From assembly GCA_037355855.1 (NCBI GenBank), contig CM074762.1, forward strand, positions 1,488,001 to 1,552,000: DNA of 64,000 bases, in the 5' to 3' direction. Below the pieces are notes generated by a model. The model was given only the letters and a program-made list of their open reading frames with translations. It had not been told where the DNA came from and did not search any database. Below are positions 10,613-21,389 of this stretch, in pieces (the first letter of the stretch is position 1; every line of letters starts with the position of its first letter). A program made the translations under genes and the position numbers. The stretch is from Pseudo-nitzschia pungens. Its lineage: Eukaryota > Bacillariophyta > Bacillariophyceae > Bacillariales > Bacillariaceae.

Positions 10613-11785
10613 ATGCCAAACGTCAACCTCGAGACCACCGTGGGAGGAATTCCGCTCGCTACCTGCGTCTACAATGCGTCCGGTCCCCGAACGGGATCTT
10701 CCGCGGCGCTGGCCAAAATCGCAGCCTCTTCGGCCGGTGCCATCCTGACCAAGTCCGCCACCCTCGAAAAGCAAACCGGAAACCCGCAGCCCCGCACCTG
10801 GCATTCGGACGACGACCTGGCGTCGATGAATTCCGAGGGATTGCCCAACAGCGGGATCGATTACTACCTGGCAAAGAGCACCATCGACGAGACCATGGAG
10901 GGATGTGGTGGCGCGGCGAAGCCGTACCTGGTGTCCATTTCGGGCAAGACGCTGGCCGACAATCTGGTAATGCTGGACCGGATAGCCAAAACGATGGACG
11001 AGGGAGAAAAACGAATCGTTGGCGTGGAACTGAATCTTGCCTGCCCGAACGTTATTGGCAAGCCAATCATTGCGTACGACTTTGAGCAGATGCGGGACAT
11101 TCTCGAGACCATTTCCGCCAAGAAGTACACCTTTGTGCTGGGTCTGAAGCTCCCTCCCTACCTCGACGGCAAGCACCTGCAGGCGGCTGCCTCCATCATC
11201 AACGAATACGCCGGAATGATCTCGTACGTGGTGTCCATCAACACGATTGGCAACGCCCTCAGCGTCGATCCGGTCTCCGAGGCCCCCTTTATCGCGTCCA
11301 ACAGCGGCCTGGCCGGGCTGAGCGGTCCCGCCGCCAAGTTCACGGCGCTGGCCAATGTCCGCCAGATGCGCCAGCAGCTCAAGCCGGAGATCGACGTGAT
11401 CGGCGTGGGCGGGATCACTTCCGGCAGGGACGCCTTTGAGTTCTTGTTGTGCGGTGCCTCGGCCGTCCAGGTCGGCACCTGCCACTGGAAGGAGGGCCCC
11501 AGGTGCTTCGACCGGATCGTGGACGAGCTGAAACAAATACTGGCCGAGAAGGGATACTCGAGCGCCAGGGACTGCATGGGCAAGCTCAAGCCGTGGTCCA
11601 AGGAGGGTGCCGCCAAGACGCGGGCCGCCAAGAGGGCCGCCAAGGCCTCGGACTCTGCTGCGGGCACTACTAGCACCGCCACTGCCGGCACCGGGATGGG
11701 TGGGAGCAACCTTGTCGTGGAGGTGGTGCTCGTGCTCGCGATCGCCGTCTTGTTGGCGGACAAGTTCGGAGCAATCAGTTTGTAA
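10613..11785 (+). CDS. Dihydroorotate dehydrogenase, class 1A, with C-terminal membrane anchor
   Basis: 390 residues from an ATG. Oxidises dihydroorotate to orotate in pyrimidine synthesis. Class 1A (fumarate-using, cytosolic, as in Lactococcus, trypanosomatids and yeast URA1) is shown by NASGPRTGSS (20-30), LTKSATLEKQTGNPQPR (45-61), ELNLACPNVIGKP (139-151, with Cys144 as catalytic base), NTIGNALSVDP, GLAGLSGPAAKFTALANV and the FMN phosphate site IGVGGITSGRDAFEFLLCGAS. Odd: after the usual C-terminal end comes an Ala/Lys-rich linker (about 330-360) and one hydrophobic segment (VVEVVLVLAIAVLLA, about 366-382) next to the stop, giving a tail-anchored form. The class 1A family is normally soluble, so this points to membrane placement at an unknown organelle. 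GC content is higher than in the neighbours. Intact frame. Confidence 0.93.
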   Translation: MPNVNLETTVGGIPLATCVYNASGPRTGSSAALAKIAASSAGAILTKSATLEKQTGNPQPRTWHSDDDLASMNSEGLPNSGIDYYLAKSTIDETMEGCGGAAKPYLVSISGKTLADNLVMLDRIAKTMDEGEKRIVGVELNLACPNVIGKPIIAYDFEQMRDILETISAKKYTFVLGLKLPPYLDGKHLQAAASIINEYAGMISYVVSINTIGNALSVDPVSEAPFIASNSGLAGLSGPAAKFTALANVRQMRQQLKPEIDVIGVGGITSGRDAFEFLLCGASAVQVGTCHWKEGPRCFDRIVDELKQILAEKGYSSARDCMGKLKPWSKEGAAKTRAAKRAAKASDSAAGTTSTATAGTGMGGSNLVVEVVLVLAIAVLLADKFGAISL

Positions 11786-12498
11786 GACCGTAGCTTTCCA
11801 TGAGTCTTGGTTGAAACGTGGCTAATGGCACGAGTAACATCGACCGCATGGCGACGTGTCGGTACCAGGTAATTACGGTGCAGTGTAGTGCAGTAAACAC
11901 GATCCGAATTCTTCTTTTCGAAAGTAGCGTTCTGTTTGGTTCCGTTTTGGATCGTGTCAAATAGCAATAGCAACAGCAACAGCAATACTTATTCAATTCT
12001 AATTGAATTCCGGGTCATGCCATACGCAAAATGCTCGCGGCAACGAATGCCGATACGGTACAGTATCAAATACAGTAACTGTTGCTGTTGTGTTCATTAG
12101 TTCAAATTTATTTTCCCTCCCAGACATATAGTGAACAGTTCGATACTTTGGTGTTAGTTCGATACTGTACGGTAATCATAGTGGTTAGTACTGGCAAGCC
12201 CGTTTCCGATCACGATGCACGGCACTTAATGTCCCCTCGGTAGTGGCTGGCAGCGCATTGTGCTCTGCTCTTGCCTGTTGTGCCGTGCCGTGCGGTTCTC
12301 TGCCATGGTAGGTTCCGCTTGCGTTGTATAATAATATAATATCATGTTATTGGACTCACTCACTCGTGTCGCGAGCCGAAAATTTTTGGGTGTTTGTTTG
12401 GTTTCGTTTCGTACGGTTTGGTGTCGTTCATTCGTAATTTTTTTGGGGAGATCGAGGATTCATTCGCCCGGAATTCCTCCGTCCCGTATTTTTGAGTC
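11786..12498. other. Convergent 3' intergenic region
   Basis: Lies between the ends of the dihydroorotate dehydrogenase gene (+) and the DP gene (-). It has a CAATAGCAACAGCAA run near 11965-11985 and an ATAATATAATAT run near 12330. No gene seen. Confidence 0.45.
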
Positions 12499-14509
12499 TT
12501 AATACGAGTACCGGTTGTCCCGGCCGTGGTTCCGGCGCGACGACGAAACGGAGGATCCCACCATGTGCGGTGGATGGTGGGCCGAATACGACATCGGAGG
12601 CGGCGGCGGTGCCCGGCGCATCCCCATTCCGCGGTCGTAGGAATGGTGGGCCGGCGGTGGCGGCGGATGAGAATGGGAATGGTGGGGGTGCTGCGCGTGG
12701 TGGTGATGGGCGTGCTGCGGATGGGCGTGGGCATGGGCGTGGGAGTGAGAGTGCGCGTGTGCGTGCGACTGCGGATGAGCATGCGGCTGCTGGTGCTGGA
12801 GGTGGTGCTCGTGGAGTGCCACTCGTCCCAACCGGCTGCCGCTGCTGGCAGTGGTCCCGCTGCTCGTGGTCCCGCTCCCGCTGGTAATCGACGAGCCGAC
12901 GGTAGAAATGCCCGCCCGCTGTGGTGGTGGTGGTTGCTGCTGCTGTGGCAGATGGGGATAGTAGTGGCTCTCGCTGTGATGCGGACGCTGGTGTTGATGC
13001 TGATGCTGATGGTGGTGTTGATGCTGATGCTGCGATAGAATCGGTGGGTGTTCCTCGATGGGATCCCCCCGTCCGAGGACGCCGTCCGTGAGGCCGTTGG
13101 TTTCGCAGTAGTGCAGCAAGTCTTCGGGGAACATTTGCCGCAGGCTGGACCGGGAGGTGCGGTCCCTATTTATTGGGGTGGATACACGACGAATCGAAAG
13201 CGACAACAGTGAGAAAACAGACACGAAACGAAACGAGACGCGACAAACACTCTCCGCAACCCGCAACTCGTCTATGCTATGCTATGCTATGCTTTGGCGC
13301 TTACATTTGCATTCCCTTGAGAATGGTGTTGTCGTCGCTGACCTCAAAGGGCAGCGAAAAGTTGAAGGTGATGAAGGTGAGATCCTTGGACATGTCGCAC
13401 TTGGTTTCGGCCGACTTGTCCGTGTTGACCACCAAAAAGGGCAGGGGAATCCGCCCGTCCGGAGCGGCCGCTCCCGCCTTGCGCTGGTGCTGCAGCGGCT
13501 TGGAAGACTCCCGCTGGTGGTTCCGCTGGACCAGGTTGCGGAAACAGACCTGCTGGATGAGAAGATCCCTCAGGGCCTCCTTCTTCTGGGCGAGCTGGTG
13601 CGTGCGGTAGTCGATCTCTTTTTCCATCGAGTGCAGGTCCTGCTTGGCGGCGGTGGGCAGTCCCTTCCAGGTGATCTCCTTCTTTTCCTTGGAGATAATG
13701 TCCATGGCCATGAGGACGTTGAGGGCATCGTAGACCCTCCGGCGGATGTTCTTTTGGTCGAAGGAGCCGGAGGGGTCTTCCTCCTTGCGCTCGGCAACGA
13801 CCTTTTTGACCAGCTCGTCGGCGACCTCGTTGTAGGTCGTGGTGCCCTTCTCCTCTACCTTTTGGCAGACCATCATGGAAAAGTGGCGGAGTCCCTTGGC
13901 GGCGTTGGTCCCGGTCGACTTGACGCTGCTCCCGTCGCCGCTCGGGGAGGCGCGGGGAGACGTCTTGCGGGCCTTTTTGGAGGGCTTGGGGGGCACCGCC
14001 GGGAGGGGCGGGGTCTCCTTGAGGACCGGCGAGGAAAGATCGGACGTCCGGAGAAGGGCATCCGTGGGAGACGCCGGGGAGGGCATTACCTCCACGGAGA
14101 GAGTGGGATTCCGCGTTGCGAGTTTGGATGGAGTTGTTGTTGTTGTTGTTGTTGTTGTTTCGGTAGCAAGGGATTCGGCGGGGCGCTTCTTGCTGTTGTT
14201 GTTGTTGTTGTTGTTGCTGTTGCTGCTGCTGCTTTGGTGGCTGGCACCGGACGAGGTGCTCCCGCTGCTTAGAACGCGGTGATGCCGGACGCCGTTGCCG
14301 TTGTTATTGCTATCGTTGCTGTTGCTGCTGTCTACGCTGTGGTTGCTGCTGCTGCTGCTGCTGCCCGAATGAGGCCCCGGAGGAATTCCCCCTGGAACGG
14401 AATAGTGCTGCTGCGAAGGAAGGTGCTGCGGAGCGTGACTGGGATACGCTGAATGCTGCTGTTGCTGTTGCTGTTGCTGCCCATGATATTGGTTGTGGTG
14501 GTCCGACAT
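12499..14509 (-). CDS. DP-type E2F dimerisation partner (TFDP) with polyQ and His-rich ends
   Basis: Two exons, 14509-13305 and 13165-12499, joined across a 139-bp GT-AG intron (donor GTAAGC at 13304, acceptor AATAG ending at 13166). The join keeps frame and continues ILKGMQM into DRTSRSS, giving about 623 residues. Residues about 200-285 are the DP winged helix: GLRHFSMMVCQKVEEKGTTT, YNEVADELVKKV, then QKNIRRRVYDALNVLMAMDI (RRRVYD signature) and ISKEKKEITWKGLP. A heptad-rich dimerisation part and the conserved DP block FEVSDDNTILKGM follow. Known: DP proteins pair with E2F to control S-phase genes in the nucleus. The N terminus has Gln, Ser and Asn runs coded by CAG/CAA/AAC repeats. The exon-2 tail is a long His/Gln/Ala/Pro run (HQHQ, HAHAHSHSHAH), unusual for the family. 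The DP call is firm. Confidence 0.9.
13272..13293. repeat. (CTATG)4 tandem repeat inside the DP intron
   Basis: Four tandem CTATG units and a partial fifth, lying fully within the intron near its donor side. One of several pentanucleotide arrays in this window. Confidence 0.8.
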
Positions 14510-15179
14510 GGCGGATGTGATGATTGATTTTGAGGCTTAGACAGGGATACTATTTTGTTGTTGTTGATAAGACTGTTGCACTGTGAACAGATTTGAAATG
14601 GGATCGAAGCGAAGCGGATCGGATCGGATCGGGTTGGAATGAAATGGAATCGAATGGAATCGAATGCTGCTATGCTGTGTTGTTCGATGCAATCGAATTC
14701 AATAGATTTCAATAGAATCGGTTTCCCCTGGTTGTAATGTGAAGTGAAGCGAAGCGAAGTGGAGTGAATCGACGTAGAAATTTGTGTGTGTGCGCTTCTT
14801 CCGATGTGATTGTTTCGAACGGAAACAGAAATATTATAATAACACTTGTACCCGTAGTAGATAAATTATTATTGTGTGTGTGTCCCTCTCCCAAGTTATT
14901 GTTGTGTCAACGAGCTTTTCCTGCATGCCAGTTGCAACTACTGGACCTCACAGTCGCACGGAAACTAATTTGTGAACAACAAGCAAGACCAGGTAAATTA
15001 CCTTACACTACAATTCTATAATTCCCCACACACGGCGAGTCAAACTGGTGTGTAGTGTGTCCGCTTCTCATCCAGGGATGACAACAAGACCGTCAAGTAC
15101 CTGCGGTTGTTAGGTAATTAGTACGAATCCGCCCGAATCGAAAACTGTTTTCTGTCACAGAGTCTTATAAACACAACCA
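14510..15179. other. Promoter side of the DP gene, pentamer-rich
   Basis: Immediately upstream of the DP start. It contains (GGATC)3 near 14615-14630, GGAATCGAAT repeats at 14645-14670 and GAAGCGAAGCGAAG near 14747-14760. AGGTAAATTACCTTAC lies near 14991. No gene recognised. Confidence 0.45.
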
Positions 15180-15960
15180 GAAAAGGGAGGGAGATCAATG
15201 AGTCGTCCAAAGCTCGGCGATTCGTTGGATGAGTCGAGTAAGAGGGAACGAGATTCTATTACCTTCGTATCGGTTAATTCGTACATACTCGTATTTGCAG
15301 CAACTCAGAGCGTACCGGGAGACACTAGGCTTATCAACACCAGGGGCCGTGCTTACCAAAGTCCAGTCACAGACCGAATCATCCCCCCCGTTCGATTCGA
15401 TTTGTGTTCGAACGAACGACCGCCCGGTCATACAATGCTCCGCTCTCGGGCCAACCGAAATCAACCGCAACAACGTCGACCAACGGAGCGTGTCAACGGA
15501 ATCCCTCCTTCCCGCCCTTTTCGTTGGACACGGATCGGCGGGTGTCGTGCCGGTTTGCCGAGAGCGTCTCGGGTTTGTGTGACACCCCCGCTAGCAAGAG
15601 TGGGCGCGAAAGACCGACCGGCCGGCGTTTGGACCCAAACGCGACCTAGAGGAATAGGCGCCCTCCGAGGCATAACGCTCCATTTGTGACCGGTGGAGGT
15701 GCGCGCGCACGGTTCAGTGGGACCGCTCTGACGCAGGGTGTCACTCACGAGTTTCGCAGGTGTGCTGGCTTGCACGTCTCATTGTTTGTGACCCACATCT
15801 CATAAGTAAGAATGCACGGATGGAAGGCATCCAAGAACCAAGGACATCACTAGCACGGGTCCGCGCCAGCCGATCCAACTTCAAAACAAGCACGCCACAC
15901 CGATGATACAACAATGTCATCCCGTAGCAGCGCAATTAGAAGTACAAGTAAACCTTACGG
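15180..15960. other. CpG- and GC-rich stretch without a recognised gene
   Basis: About 0.8 kb clearly richer in G+C and CpG than the flanks, with ORFs open on both strands but no conserved domain, plausible start or codon pattern. An RNA gene is possible. I looked for tRNA, SRP RNA, RNase P and U6-like signatures and recognised none. Confidence 0.35.
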
Positions 15961-16392
15961 TACGAGTACGAGTACAGAAAATATATATGGTACGGTACGT
16001 CTATCTACATGAAATGCTGGCTGCATCCTTGGTGTCTTTTTTTTTTTTTGGGGGGTTCTCGATCCGGGACTTCCTTCGTTAGACAACAAAGCCTACGGGT
16101 TTGGTGCCTCGTGTCCGAACGAACGATAACTTAAAATGACTTCTACAAAACGTACTGAATTTATGTGACATGACATTCGATGCGGTGGTAACGAGTATTA
16201 CTTCGTACCGTACTTAGTATCTCGAAGATTATATTGGAACGACAACCAATAGCCCTCGATGACTCTAATCCGAATACTACCATCGGTTCGGTTGGATCGT
16301 ACAACCTTCCTCGTTTGGCTGGAGAGAGGGCATCTGAGGAAGGGAAGAGAAATTACGCAAGGCGGTAATCTGACGTAACGGCAGGAAATCGT
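15961..16392. other. AT-rich spacer before the tRNA pair
   Basis: Contains a run of about 13 T followed by six G near 16038-16056, and TACTTCGTA at 16199-16207. It may include the upstream region of the tRNA genes. No protein gene seen. Confidence 0.4.
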
Positions 16393-16466
16393 GCAGAGGT
16401 GGTCTAGTTGGTTATGACGCGGCTTTAACACAGCTGAGGTCGTGGGTTCGATTCCCATCCACTGTA
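16393..16466 (+). tRNA. tRNA-Val (AAC)
   Basis: Folds by eye into a cloverleaf: acceptor GCAGAGG/CCACTGT with one A-A mismatch, a short D arm, anticodon stem CGGCT/AGCTG with loop TTAACAC (anticodon AAC), and a T arm GTGGG-TTCGATT-CCCAT. The discriminator is A. No CCA is encoded and no intron is present. No T-run follows directly, so it may be co-transcribed with the tRNA-Ala 14 bp downstream. Confidence 0.88.
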
Positions 16467-16480
16467 CTTGCTAACATTGA

Positions 16481-16552
16481 GGGGGTGTAACTCAGGGGCA
16501 GAGTGGTCGCTTTGCATGCGACAAGTCGCAGGTTCGATTCCTGCCTCCTCCA
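16481..16552 (+). tRNA. tRNA-Ala (TGC)
   Basis: Cloverleaf with acceptor GGGGGTG/CTCCTCC (one T-T mismatch), D stem ACTC/GAGT, anticodon stem GTCGC/GCGAC with loop TTTGCAT (anticodon TGC), and T arm GCAGG-TTCGATT-CCTGC. The discriminator is A. It is followed at once by eight T residues, a standard RNA polymerase III stop. Confidence 0.92.
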
Positions 16553-16560
16553 TTTTTTTT
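16553..16560 (+). terminator. RNA polymerase III T-run
   Basis: Eight T residues directly after tRNA-Ala. It is the only T-run after the tRNA pair. Confidence 0.8.
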
Positions 16561-18016
16561 GGTTGGGGTGCCTTAGCTTTGTGGTTGGGATGCCTTAGGG
16601 CAAGGCAAGTGCGAAAGGCAAGAGAGGGTTAAGACTTACGAGGTAATCTTACGTGCGTGCTCTTTTTGGTCTGATCATTAATTTTATTACTTCGTTTCTC
16701 ATATTACTGGTACAGGTATGACCACGTACGACTACGAGGATTGTACCTGTTAGTATAACCCACAGAGATTGTTCGAAGGTGATGGAAAAGAGGCGCACAC
16801 AGTGACTAGTAACTCCCAACGATACAAGTACCACCACCTTCGTACTATAGTTCCTGTATGGAAAATTTGAAACGGCTGTGACGGGCTCCTTTTGTTCGAA
16901 ACAGGAAAGGGCATTCTGCAAAACAATATGAAGCACAAACATTCAAGTAATCTTACTACCTACGAGTTCTCCTAGAGTCTCCTTCTTACTCGGTAGCACT
17001 ACTTGCTACTTCTATTTACTACTACGTATTTGTTTTGGGAGAATGTTGCAGAATGGAGTGAGACAGCAGATAAGAAGAAGTTTCACAGCATTACTACTAC
17101 TAGTAGTAGTAGAGTACTACGGTAACCATTACCTTGATGATAACAACCAAACAATGCAGCATCTGTGCAACAACTGTGCAACAGAACAGCAGGTATTGAC
17201 TGGATGGGGTCTAGTTTTTTGGGGAGTTGAGCTGCCCACACTCTTTTGCATTGTGTAGACTGATATTAGTAGTAGTGATAGTAATATTTTTGTTACTTTG
17301 ATGGGAATAACCTTACCGTACTAATGGTGCATGATGGTCCTACTACGTATGTTATGCTACATGCTACAAGTAATTACCAGGTACTGCCAGAGGCACAATA
17401 GTATGATTATTGATTATGGACCATTAGTAGTAAGTACTACGTACATACCCTAGTGGCATAGCACGGAGCAGTGCAATGGATTGTATGCTGCACTGATAAT
17501 GGTACGAGCTGCCGTAACTTACGTCTAGCCGATTACGGACGACAAGATAAAGTTCTCGATCGATCTTTCTTTGCGTTCTACGACTAAACCTCACTCTCAT
17601 TGTTGTACTATCACCCCTGGTAATTAGTGCGTTTATCGTCAATAGGGGCAAGCCATCATTTCGCAGGTTGTGTGCACCCAAAACTCTTGTCTCATCACCC
17701 ATGACACAATAATCGTCTTCTGTGGCAGATTGTATTACTGCCACGAGCTTCTCCCATTCGACAAGCTTCTCTTTCGGCGATTCTTCTATCGGCGACCACA
17801 CCCCTTCCATCAACAACCTTCGAACAATTTGGAAGTCTTCGGACCGGAATCCACATCAAACATTCCGCCTACCGGCTCCCTCCAACATTAACAACGCCAA
17901 ACAAGACCGACATTAACCACCAACCATGCCAACAAAATTCAAAAAGAAGAAAGCCCCAGCGGCACGAACCTCAACGAACCGGTACGGTAGGAATTTATGT
18001 CGGAAATTATATTGAA
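16561..18016. other. Intergenic, repeat-rich, no gene supported
   Basis: Holds a TACTACTACTAGTAGTAGTAG inverted trinucleotide run at about 17092-17112, GGTAACCATTACC near 17120 and several GTACTAC stretches. ORFs on both strands near 17420-17900 show no recognisable domain. Confidence 0.4.
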
Positions 18017-18731
18017 ATGAACGAGAGATCTGCAAACAATGAGGACAGAAGAATCTACGAGCTTTTCTTCAAGAAAGGGTCCAACAATTCTACCCCAAAT
18101 GGAATACTGTGGAGATGGGAGCCTATAACGGTGCGCAGGAGACCAACAGTCGTTTGTTTGAAACGTGCCTGGGACGGAACACCTTCCTGGTGGAGGCAAA
18201 TCCCAGAATGTTTGAAAGCCTCGTTTCAAACCGCCCCCACGCCCATCGGTTCAACTTTGCTCCGTCATGCAGTGAACAAGACGAACGGAACAACAAGACC
18301 GTGCCTTTTGACCACGTAATCTCTACTAATGCCGGGGTTCACGATGGAAAGGTGAAGACGGCCTACTCGGAACGGAGCAAACCAAGAGTCGTAGAGGTCC
18401 CCTGCGGAAGTCTGACCAAAGTGCTTCTCGGTATGTTTTTCCTGGAGGACACGTCTCATTCTTCTCGCTGGATGTGGAGGGAGCCGAACCGTATGTGTTG
18501 GAAAACATTGTTCTCAAGAGGGTATTTGTGGAGAACAGAAACAATTTTTATGGAAAGAAATGTGAGTCGCGGGATAAATTTCGAAAGATACTTACCGATC
18601 GAGGTTGCATTCTGTTTGAGAACATAGTGGTGAAATCAGATTTGTTCATCCACCCGCTATCGGAGCATCTCAAGAAATTATTCCAACGGAAACTGCAACT
18701 GCTGCCGTTGCTTAGAAACCCGTCTGTGTAG
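18017..18731 (+). pseudogene. FkbM-family methyltransferase, frame-broken remnant
   Basis: Three frames together spell an FkbM-type SAM methyltransferase: RRIYELFFKKGSNNSTPNG (from 18049), then VEMGAYNGAQETNSRLFE with TFLVEANPRMFESL (from 18106), then GHVSFFSLDVEGAEPYVL and ENIVLKRVFVENRN to the stop at 18731. The first break is at about 18098-18108 and the second in the GGTATGTTTTTCC stretch near 18430. Each needs one added base, or two removed. A stop lies in frame just upstream of the ATG at 18017, so the N terminus may be short. Known: FkbM enzymes O-methylate sugars and other small molecules. With two lesions and a short N terminus I read it as a pseudogene; sequence error is the alternative. 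Neighbours give no pathway hint. Confidence 0.68.
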
Positions 18732-20489
18732 CCCTCAAAATGCAATTCTGTAAAGTGGTTTCCAAAATGTTCCGACGTAAAGCGCTGAGTTTATCATTTT
18801 GGAATTGGGACCGCTTCGAAATGCAATTCGCATTTCGTCCGTCTAGCACGGCTTCGAGAGATTCCGTGTAAACCAAAGTCGGCTATTATACTCTCAATGT
18901 AGCACGGACGAGTATTTTCTGCTCAGCTTCGTATCGATACAGTGGATCCGCACGACAGGACCAACGCTTTCTTGAAAACTCGTTATGTTTGAATTTGCAC
19001 GGCGAGATTTGGGAGCAAACGTGTTGTATCTTGATCCAATTGACTCTGAATCATCTGAAAGTGGACATTGCTCTGACCCGACGTTTTATTGGGGCAGCTT
19101 CTCCAAATCGCAATAATTGTGGGTAGCTCCTGTGTCTAGAAGTAGTGGAAGGGAAACGGCATCCACTGGATATAATACTTGTACTGCTGATAATTACCTA
19201 TTGGTAAAGTTTGAGCTGCAGCACCAGCTATTTTAATTTCTACCTCTAGGTTGAGAAGTGTGTATCCTCTCAGTGGTTGGTGCTACCAGCCACTAAATTT
19301 TGTGTTTTGCTCGTGGTGTTTTATTCCTTCTTCATTGCATTTTAAACAAACACCTAGTACTATGGAGTGTTCTAATTCTTCTGGAATGTAAGATGGACTG
19401 CATTTGCGTGAAGAAGATATCTAGTGACATGCTGTGGGGGATCCTCAGTATAATGCTGGGTCCCTGCTGTGTAGGGATCTGTACCAAAGCTACATACCTT
19501 AGCCTCCAGGAATTGCTGTCTACAGGGTGCTAGGCTGTATACCAAGCAGCAGGCTTCTTAGCAACAGGGTTGCAAAGCCAATGTGACAGGATGCTATGGG
19601 ATGCTATCAGCTCGTGTGATGGGTCCTTGTGTATGATCTGTACTAGTACCGCACACCTAGCCATACTAACACTGCTACTAGCATACTGTAGCATTGTGCC
19701 ACAGCGTTAACAATGTGTTGTAGTGTCACAATGATGTTATACACTAGTAGTAGTACTAGTACTACAATACACCTAATTTAGTATGTAAGACTAGTAGCTA
19801 GTAGTAGTAGTAGTGCTTTAACCGTATATGCTCTAGACTCACTGTTTGCCACCAGCACTCCTCCGTGTACTGCTGTTATTACTGTCGTTGTTGTTATGAT
19901 TCTCTCTTGCCGATGAGCAATATCAACGTTTTTGCGTGGAAAATATATTGTTGTTTGCTGCAAGTCAAGTTGTAATGTTTCAAAATCAAAGACACAAAAA
20001 ATCTATCAAAATGTACGAAAAGATGAGTCTACTAACTATGAATACCCGCAGGGGTAGTACTTGACCCATTACACCTATGGATAAAAAGAAACATTTCTGT
20101 TCGGAGGCATGCAAGTTGTTGTTGTTGTGTAATTGTTTGACTTTGGTATGCAATCGTAAGTTGAAAGAGTACGTACGTAAGTCCGTACGGTGATCAATTA
20201 CTATCGCCGCGCGCAAGGCGGGGACAACTTATCGTTCTTGGATGTCACAAACAATTTTAGCGATAGATTAAATTCTCATTTCGCTGAATTCTTCGTTTAT
20301 CGGCTGTCATCTACGATTTTGTAGTAGACATCATGTGTCACACATGGTGATTTATTCCATTGTCACGCTTTGATTTCAACGAAGCACGACATCTTCATCA
20401 TTGCCATACAAGATATACGGAACCTCGTTTGTTCATTGTTGGCACACCTCGAGTACCATCGGAACGACTTCTTGAATGGAATTTCCGTG
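18732..20489. other. Long intergenic region, no gene seen
   Basis: About 1.75 kb with ACTAGTAGTAGTACTAGTACT-type trinucleotide runs at about 19743-19765 and 19790-19815. No conserved ORF, tRNA or transposon end was recognised. Confidence 0.4.
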
Positions 20490-21389
20490 ATGAATTGCGT
20501 CTTCCCAACTCTGGACGCTTGCGATTTCTCGGCGACACCATGCATCGACAAACACGATGAAGCAGCAATTCGCAGAAGTAGTCGCAATGGATTTTTTTGG
20601 AGACAAGACGGAATGTTGCAGAGAGTGGAGAGTCACGAACGAAGAACTCGGGGACGACACAGTTCACTTCGGCGCGTTCGATCGCAATCTCCCGACCGAC
20701 TGGTGCGAAAATCCATCGGTGGAGCATATGTGCGGTCAGCTGATTCATTTATCGATCCAAAGTACTCGAGGGACGATGCGACGGTCGGCTCGTGTTTTGT
20801 TCCGAGTATTGCTTGTAGCGACGGTCGCCGCAGCAGTGGGGATACAATGAAATCTACAAGCGACGATTCCGATTCACGTGCATCGGGATGGACTAGAAAC
20901 ACAGCATTAACATGGTTCATAGAACCAAAACATAACGAGAAAAAAAGAGGAAGACGCCCAGGCCCACAGTCACACCAACACCAACACCAACACCAACACC
21001 AACATCTGCATCAGCAACAGCATGAGCAACATCAGCAGGAACACCAGCAATCATATCGACAGCAACCAGAACCAAACTATGTTACCTCACCTACAGATAG
21101 TGTCGGAGCCGTACGGGCTTCGAAAGGAGGCCATTTGGAAGTTGCTAACGATAGTGCCGCATTTGATTACATTCGCAAAGCCCACAGACAATTTACCCAA
21201 GCATATAAAGATCCACCATCCGACAGATCCATGGCAACGGCTCGCTCCGTCCGCGCCGAAGATGCCGATTCCATATTATTTCGGAAAGGTCTTTTGCCTG
21301 GGAGACCACGGAGGAAACAGAACGAACTTGCACGGCAAATTCTCAGACGTCGAGAACTAGAACGGATTCACGTCGGACACGAACCTTGA
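20490..21389 (+). CDS. Hypothetical disordered protein with HQ-repeat tract
   Basis: 299 residues from the first in-frame ATG at 20490; the frame is open further upstream but without ATG. Composition is Arg/Ser/His/Gln-rich: RRTRGRHSSLRRVRSQSP, a central QHQHQHQHQHLHQQQHEQH run coded by CACCAA repeats, and a basic helical C terminus (RPRRKQNELARQILRRRE). No domain, membrane segment or enzyme motif seen. A nuclear or nucleic-acid-associated role is only suggested by composition. The coding status rests on frame length and biased composition. Confidence 0.5.
   Translation: MNCVFPTLDACDFSATPCIDKHDEAAIRRSSRNGFFWRQDGMLQRVESHERRTRGRHSSLRRVRSQSPDRLVRKSIGGAYVRSADSFIDPKYSRDDATVGSCFVPSIACSDGRRSSGDTMKSTSDDSDSRASGWTRNTALTWFIEPKHNEKKRGRRPGPQSHQHQHQHQHQHLHQQQHEQHQQEHQQSYRQQPEPNYVTSPTDSVGAVRASKGGHLEVANDSAAFDYIRKAHRQFTQAYKDPPSDRSMATARSVRAEDADSILFRKGLLPGRPRRKQNELARQILRRRELERIHVGHEP

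Noticed and set aside
13157..14272. 371-codon plus-strand ORF
   Set aside because: Antisense shadow of the DP gene.
15198..15689. Overlapping ORFs in the CpG-rich stretch
   Set aside because: Several frames are open on both strands with no conserved domain; open frames follow from the base composition.
16198..16458. Minus-strand ORF beginning MGIEPTTSAV
   Set aside because: It is the antisense of tRNA-Val and its upstream flank; this peptide is a well-known artefact of tRNA genes.
18427..18444. A very short intron starting GTATGT in the FkbM gene
   Set aside because: The span is about 17 bp, below any plausible intron, so a base loss is the better reading.
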